From Phallus indusiatus (taxonomy: Eukaryota > Basidiomycota > Agaricomycetes > Phallales > Phallaceae), in NCBI GenBank assembly GCA_027605045.1, contig JAQFWX010000025.1, forward strand, positions 533,766 to 597,765: 64,000 bases of DNA, in the 5' to 3' direction. The translations under genes and the position numbers were made by a program. Of the stretch, positions 61,340 to 64,000 are shown in pieces. Numbering within the stretch: the stretch's first letter is position 1; every line of letters begins with the position of its first letter. Below the pieces are notes generated by a model. That model ran no database searches and was not told the DNA's origin. It saw only the letters and a list, made by a program, of their open reading frames with translations.

Positions 61340-64000
61340 TCAGTGAAAGCGGGAAGTGAAGCTTTTTTCCACGCCATTAATGCATAATCCAATGTCTCCG
61401 TCGTGGACGATATCGATGTTCTGTTTCTTTAGTGAATCACATTGAATGTAAGTGATACCGAACTCACCCCTCAATGCCGGAATTATTGATGGCGAACAAT
61501 GAAGGAGCGCCGTTGTACAAAGTAGACATCGTCTCATATGTACCCAAGTCCCAGACATAACATGGCGAATAGAAAGATATAACTACCAGACACCTTTTGC
61601 TTAAAGCTAAGGTTTCACTATATTCTGAGGGCGGGCATCGAATTGTTTTGGTGACCATGTTTTGGATTGTATGTCCCAGATATCTAAGAACCGCCCCCAT
61701 TTCTCCTCACCGGACTTTATTATAATACATTTTGAGTCGTTGGAGAACCAAAGGAGCCTGGCCAGTTGATCTAAAGATGGACCAGTGATCAATGTTTCGG
61801 TGTCCACGTCGAAGAGTTTAATTTCGCCGTCATCGATCCATGCCATATACTTCCCATCGAGGGATTTCTCTCTGTGAAAACATTCAGTTGAGAATGAAAT
61901 TGAGCCCACTCTTGCTCCCGTCGGCTCCAATATATAGACACCTTTGTTTGACATGTATATGACATGTTTCTCGTTGACAGAAATAGCATACGGGTAGGAG
62001 TCGGACGTAAAAAAAAATGCCTCCCCTACTCTACCACCCGATTCGCAATCCCGAATTTCTGCTTCATGATCATAAATGACAGCAAATCGGGTACCTCGCA
62101 CGGGGTGAAGGCGTCGTACTTCAGATGAATACTCGATTGGCCCACAAATCAATTTTCGGGTACAAGTGTCCCATATATTAATGATTCTTTTGTGTGCAGA
62201 GATAAGATAACTGTCCAAACACAAGAGTTTGCGATCGGCGACTGAACGGACTGATCCATCTACAACGATTTCGCCTTCTTTGTCGCCCCAGAGACAGAGT
62301 CCGCGGCTACTGATGTATGCCACACGCACGGTTTCCTCGTCGGAGAAACACTGACACCCCAGTATTCAAGTTTAGTTTCAAAGATAATTGTGTTTATTGT
62401 TGTAATATCCGAGATCCGGAGGTAGTATTCCTCGAGCTTCGCATCATACCGAAGAATAAGACATGAACCCCGTAGCCAACCTTCGGACACACTTTGAATT
62501 TTAGGGCTGTGCAGATGATTTGGTTCTATGGATTTATCCCATTGTCGAACGTAGAGTGTATTGTCCGCACGCAGTGCAATTGATCGGGAATCATGTGAGA
62601 ACCCTAAACACTGAATGCCTTCGTCTCCATAGGATCGACTGATTAATTCGATTAATCCTCCCGTAGACACACTCCAAATCAAGTACATATTGTTGGAGGT
62701 AGCAAGGACATATTGATCATCGGAGGAAAGGCAAGGACCACTGTGGATATCCTCCTCGTGTCGAATTTCGGTGAGTTTAGTGTTTTTCCATACAGTGGCG
62801 CGCAAAAAGAATGCACGGGATGTAAGGTGCAATATCTCACAGTAGAATAATCGGGTGACAAATGTATGAATATGCGATTGTAGATAACCCTTTTAAGAAT
62901 TTTTTGAGCATACAAATTGATATTTAATGCTTGCAATTTATAGAGGTGTGAATGATTTAAGAAAAACCCCCAAAACTAACTCTCTCTAGGACATTTTTTT
63001 TTATATATATAAATGCCCATATTGTACTTTAAAATGTTCTCTTTTATTTTGACTTAGTAACCATGTGCTGAATTGCACTTCCCGGAGAGGTATGAGGGTC
63101 GCAATTTAGCCATTTTGGCCTAAAATGGCCTAAAATGGGCGGCTTTACCCCTTAGAGGGGTTACTAAAAGCTTCATACCTCCTCAAGGAAAAGGAATTAG
63201 CTCATGGTCCTCAGCCAAAAGTTGTAGTGAAGATGTTAAAATATAAAACTAGTTCATCCCCAAGTGACAAAAAACATTCCTAAAAAATTTCAGGTAAAAG
63301 ATTTTCATAAAAGCTTGATTATTTCTCTCAAACTTAAAATTCAGGCATGGGTTTATATACTCAAAATAAGCTTACGAGCACTCTACAATTTATATTATAA
63401 GCACTTTATTGTTAGAGCAACATAGTACAAAATAAGTGGGCATGCATTCTTTTTGCGCGCCACTGTAAATCCCATATCACTATTGTGGTACTGTCTGGTT
63501 GGAATGCGATGTAGTTGTCAGTGAGTTCCGGAGTCCCACGCCGGCGAGGTATGACATGGTGCTGCAGTTGATTTCCAGTATCCCATATATACACTTCGTC
63601 CTTATCGGAGTTACAAACGGCAATCCAGTTTCCGTTGGGAGAAATCGCGCAGCACCAGTACTCGTCACCGTCGAAGTGTTTAATAATCCGACGACTTGTT
63701 CGATCGAATACGAGTATGCCCCCAAATCGCCAGATTATGAAGCGCCCGTTCGAAGATATGGTGCACTGAATATACCGATTATCATGATCGACTATCCCAT
63801 ATCTTTCTATTCTCGCTTCCTTTTTCGCCACATTCCAAACTAGGATATCACCATTGCAAAAACAACAATAAACCAATTCACCATCAAAGGAATATACGAC
63901 ATCATGGATCTCTATAGCATCCTCTCGCGGCTCCCAATAAGCATAAACAAGGCGTTCCCCTGTTATATAGTCCCGTAGTGAAAATTCGCCAGAAAAAGAT
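61340..64000 (-). pseudogene. WD40-propeller protein, interrupted by a TIR element (N-terminus beyond right edge)
   Basis: From the right edge: SFSGEFSLRDYITGERL, DVVYSFDGELVYCCFCNGDI, GRFIIWRFGGILVFDRTSRR, CCAISPNGNWIAVCNSDKDE, TTIVIWDL. The 673 bp element then intervenes, and the gene resumes WKNTKLTEIRHEED, SGPCLSSDDQYVLATSNNMY, GFSHDSRSIALRADNTLYVR and many degenerate WD blades, to LCINGVEKSFTSRFH. A last intron (GTGAGT...AACAG, ~61471-61425) is likely. Two more single-base losses are inferred, near 62358 and 61637. Such Ser/Asp-rich propellers often form the C-terminus of agaricomycete NACHT/NLR-like proteins, but no NACHT domain is in view. The insertion introduces a stop 17 codons into the element. 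Confidence 0.7.
62793..63465. mobile_element. 673 bp TIR element (MITE, Tc1/mariner-like ends) inserted in the WD40 gene
   Basis: The left end reads cagtggcgcgcaaaaagaat, and the right end is its exact reverse complement; perfect identity runs 23 bp. The target-site duplication is TA (62791-62792 and 63466-63467). CAGT ends with a TA duplication are typical of the Tc1/mariner superfamily. No transposase frame exists, so it is non-autonomous. The AT-rich interior holds a small hairpin (gaggtatga near 63087 against tcatacctc near 63173) around repeated ggcctaaaatgg units. Removing the element plus one TA restores the WD40 reading frame. Confidence 0.85.

Noticed and set aside
1..64000. CRISPR arrays, tRNA/rRNA genes, bacterial operons or phage genes
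   Set aside because: I found no regularly spaced repeats, no convincing tRNA cloverleaf signature and no prokaryotic gene arrangement by eye; a covariance-model scan would be the proper test for RNA genes.

Overview
The window looks like nuclear DNA of a mushroom-forming basidiomycete (Agaricomycetes). Evidence: genes are split by many 45-70 nt GT-AG introns (one GC-AG), they are close together on both strands, and the families fit: SEA-complex WDR24, Erv46, RAD50, a fused Met8/Met1 siroheme enzyme, F-box/LRR proteins, and a HeLo/MLKL-like pseudokinase of a type recurrent in Agaricomycetes. Nothing points to a prokaryote, organelle or virus.

Layout. 0-8 kb: the 5' part of an aspartic protease, a PPR-like mitochondrial protein, an acyl-CoA-binding/ankyrin protein just 84 bp behind succinyl-CoA ligase alpha, then a universal-stress-domain protein. 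8-21 kb: the HeLo/MLKL-like pseudokinase, a small SAM-like ORF, a RecQ helicase, an S28 serine peptidase and a PrxQ-type peroxiredoxin. 21-30 kb: a long Ser/Arg-rich low-complexity protein and a secreted Ser/Thr-rich mucin-like protein. 30-39.5 kb: HSP60 divergent from RAD50, then a SNF5/Sfh1 chromatin-remodelling subunit. 39.7-45 kb: three unrelated-looking F-box proteins. 45-53 kb: SEA-complex WDR24/Rtc1, an NTF2-like protein, a GSKIP-domain protein and Erv46. 53-58 kb: an alpha/beta hydrolase, a dienelactone hydrolase and siroheme synthase. 58-61 kb is gene-poor or unresolved. 61-64 kb carries the C-terminal part of a WD40-propeller protein, interrupted by a 673 bp TA-flanked element with 23 bp terminal inverted repeats.

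The genes are mostly unlinked housekeeping functions rather than one pathway. Two DNA-repair genes (RecQ, RAD50) both carry ACGCGT (MCB/MBF-type) boxes just upstream, suggesting shared G1/S control. About eleven otherwise conserved reading frames each lack exactly one base, nearly always explainable as one base missing from a homopolymer or doubled base. This pattern is best read as assembly or base-calling error rather than a set of pseudogenes, and it affects how the ACBD, RAD50, SNF5, F-box, hydrolase, DLH and WD40 models should be read.
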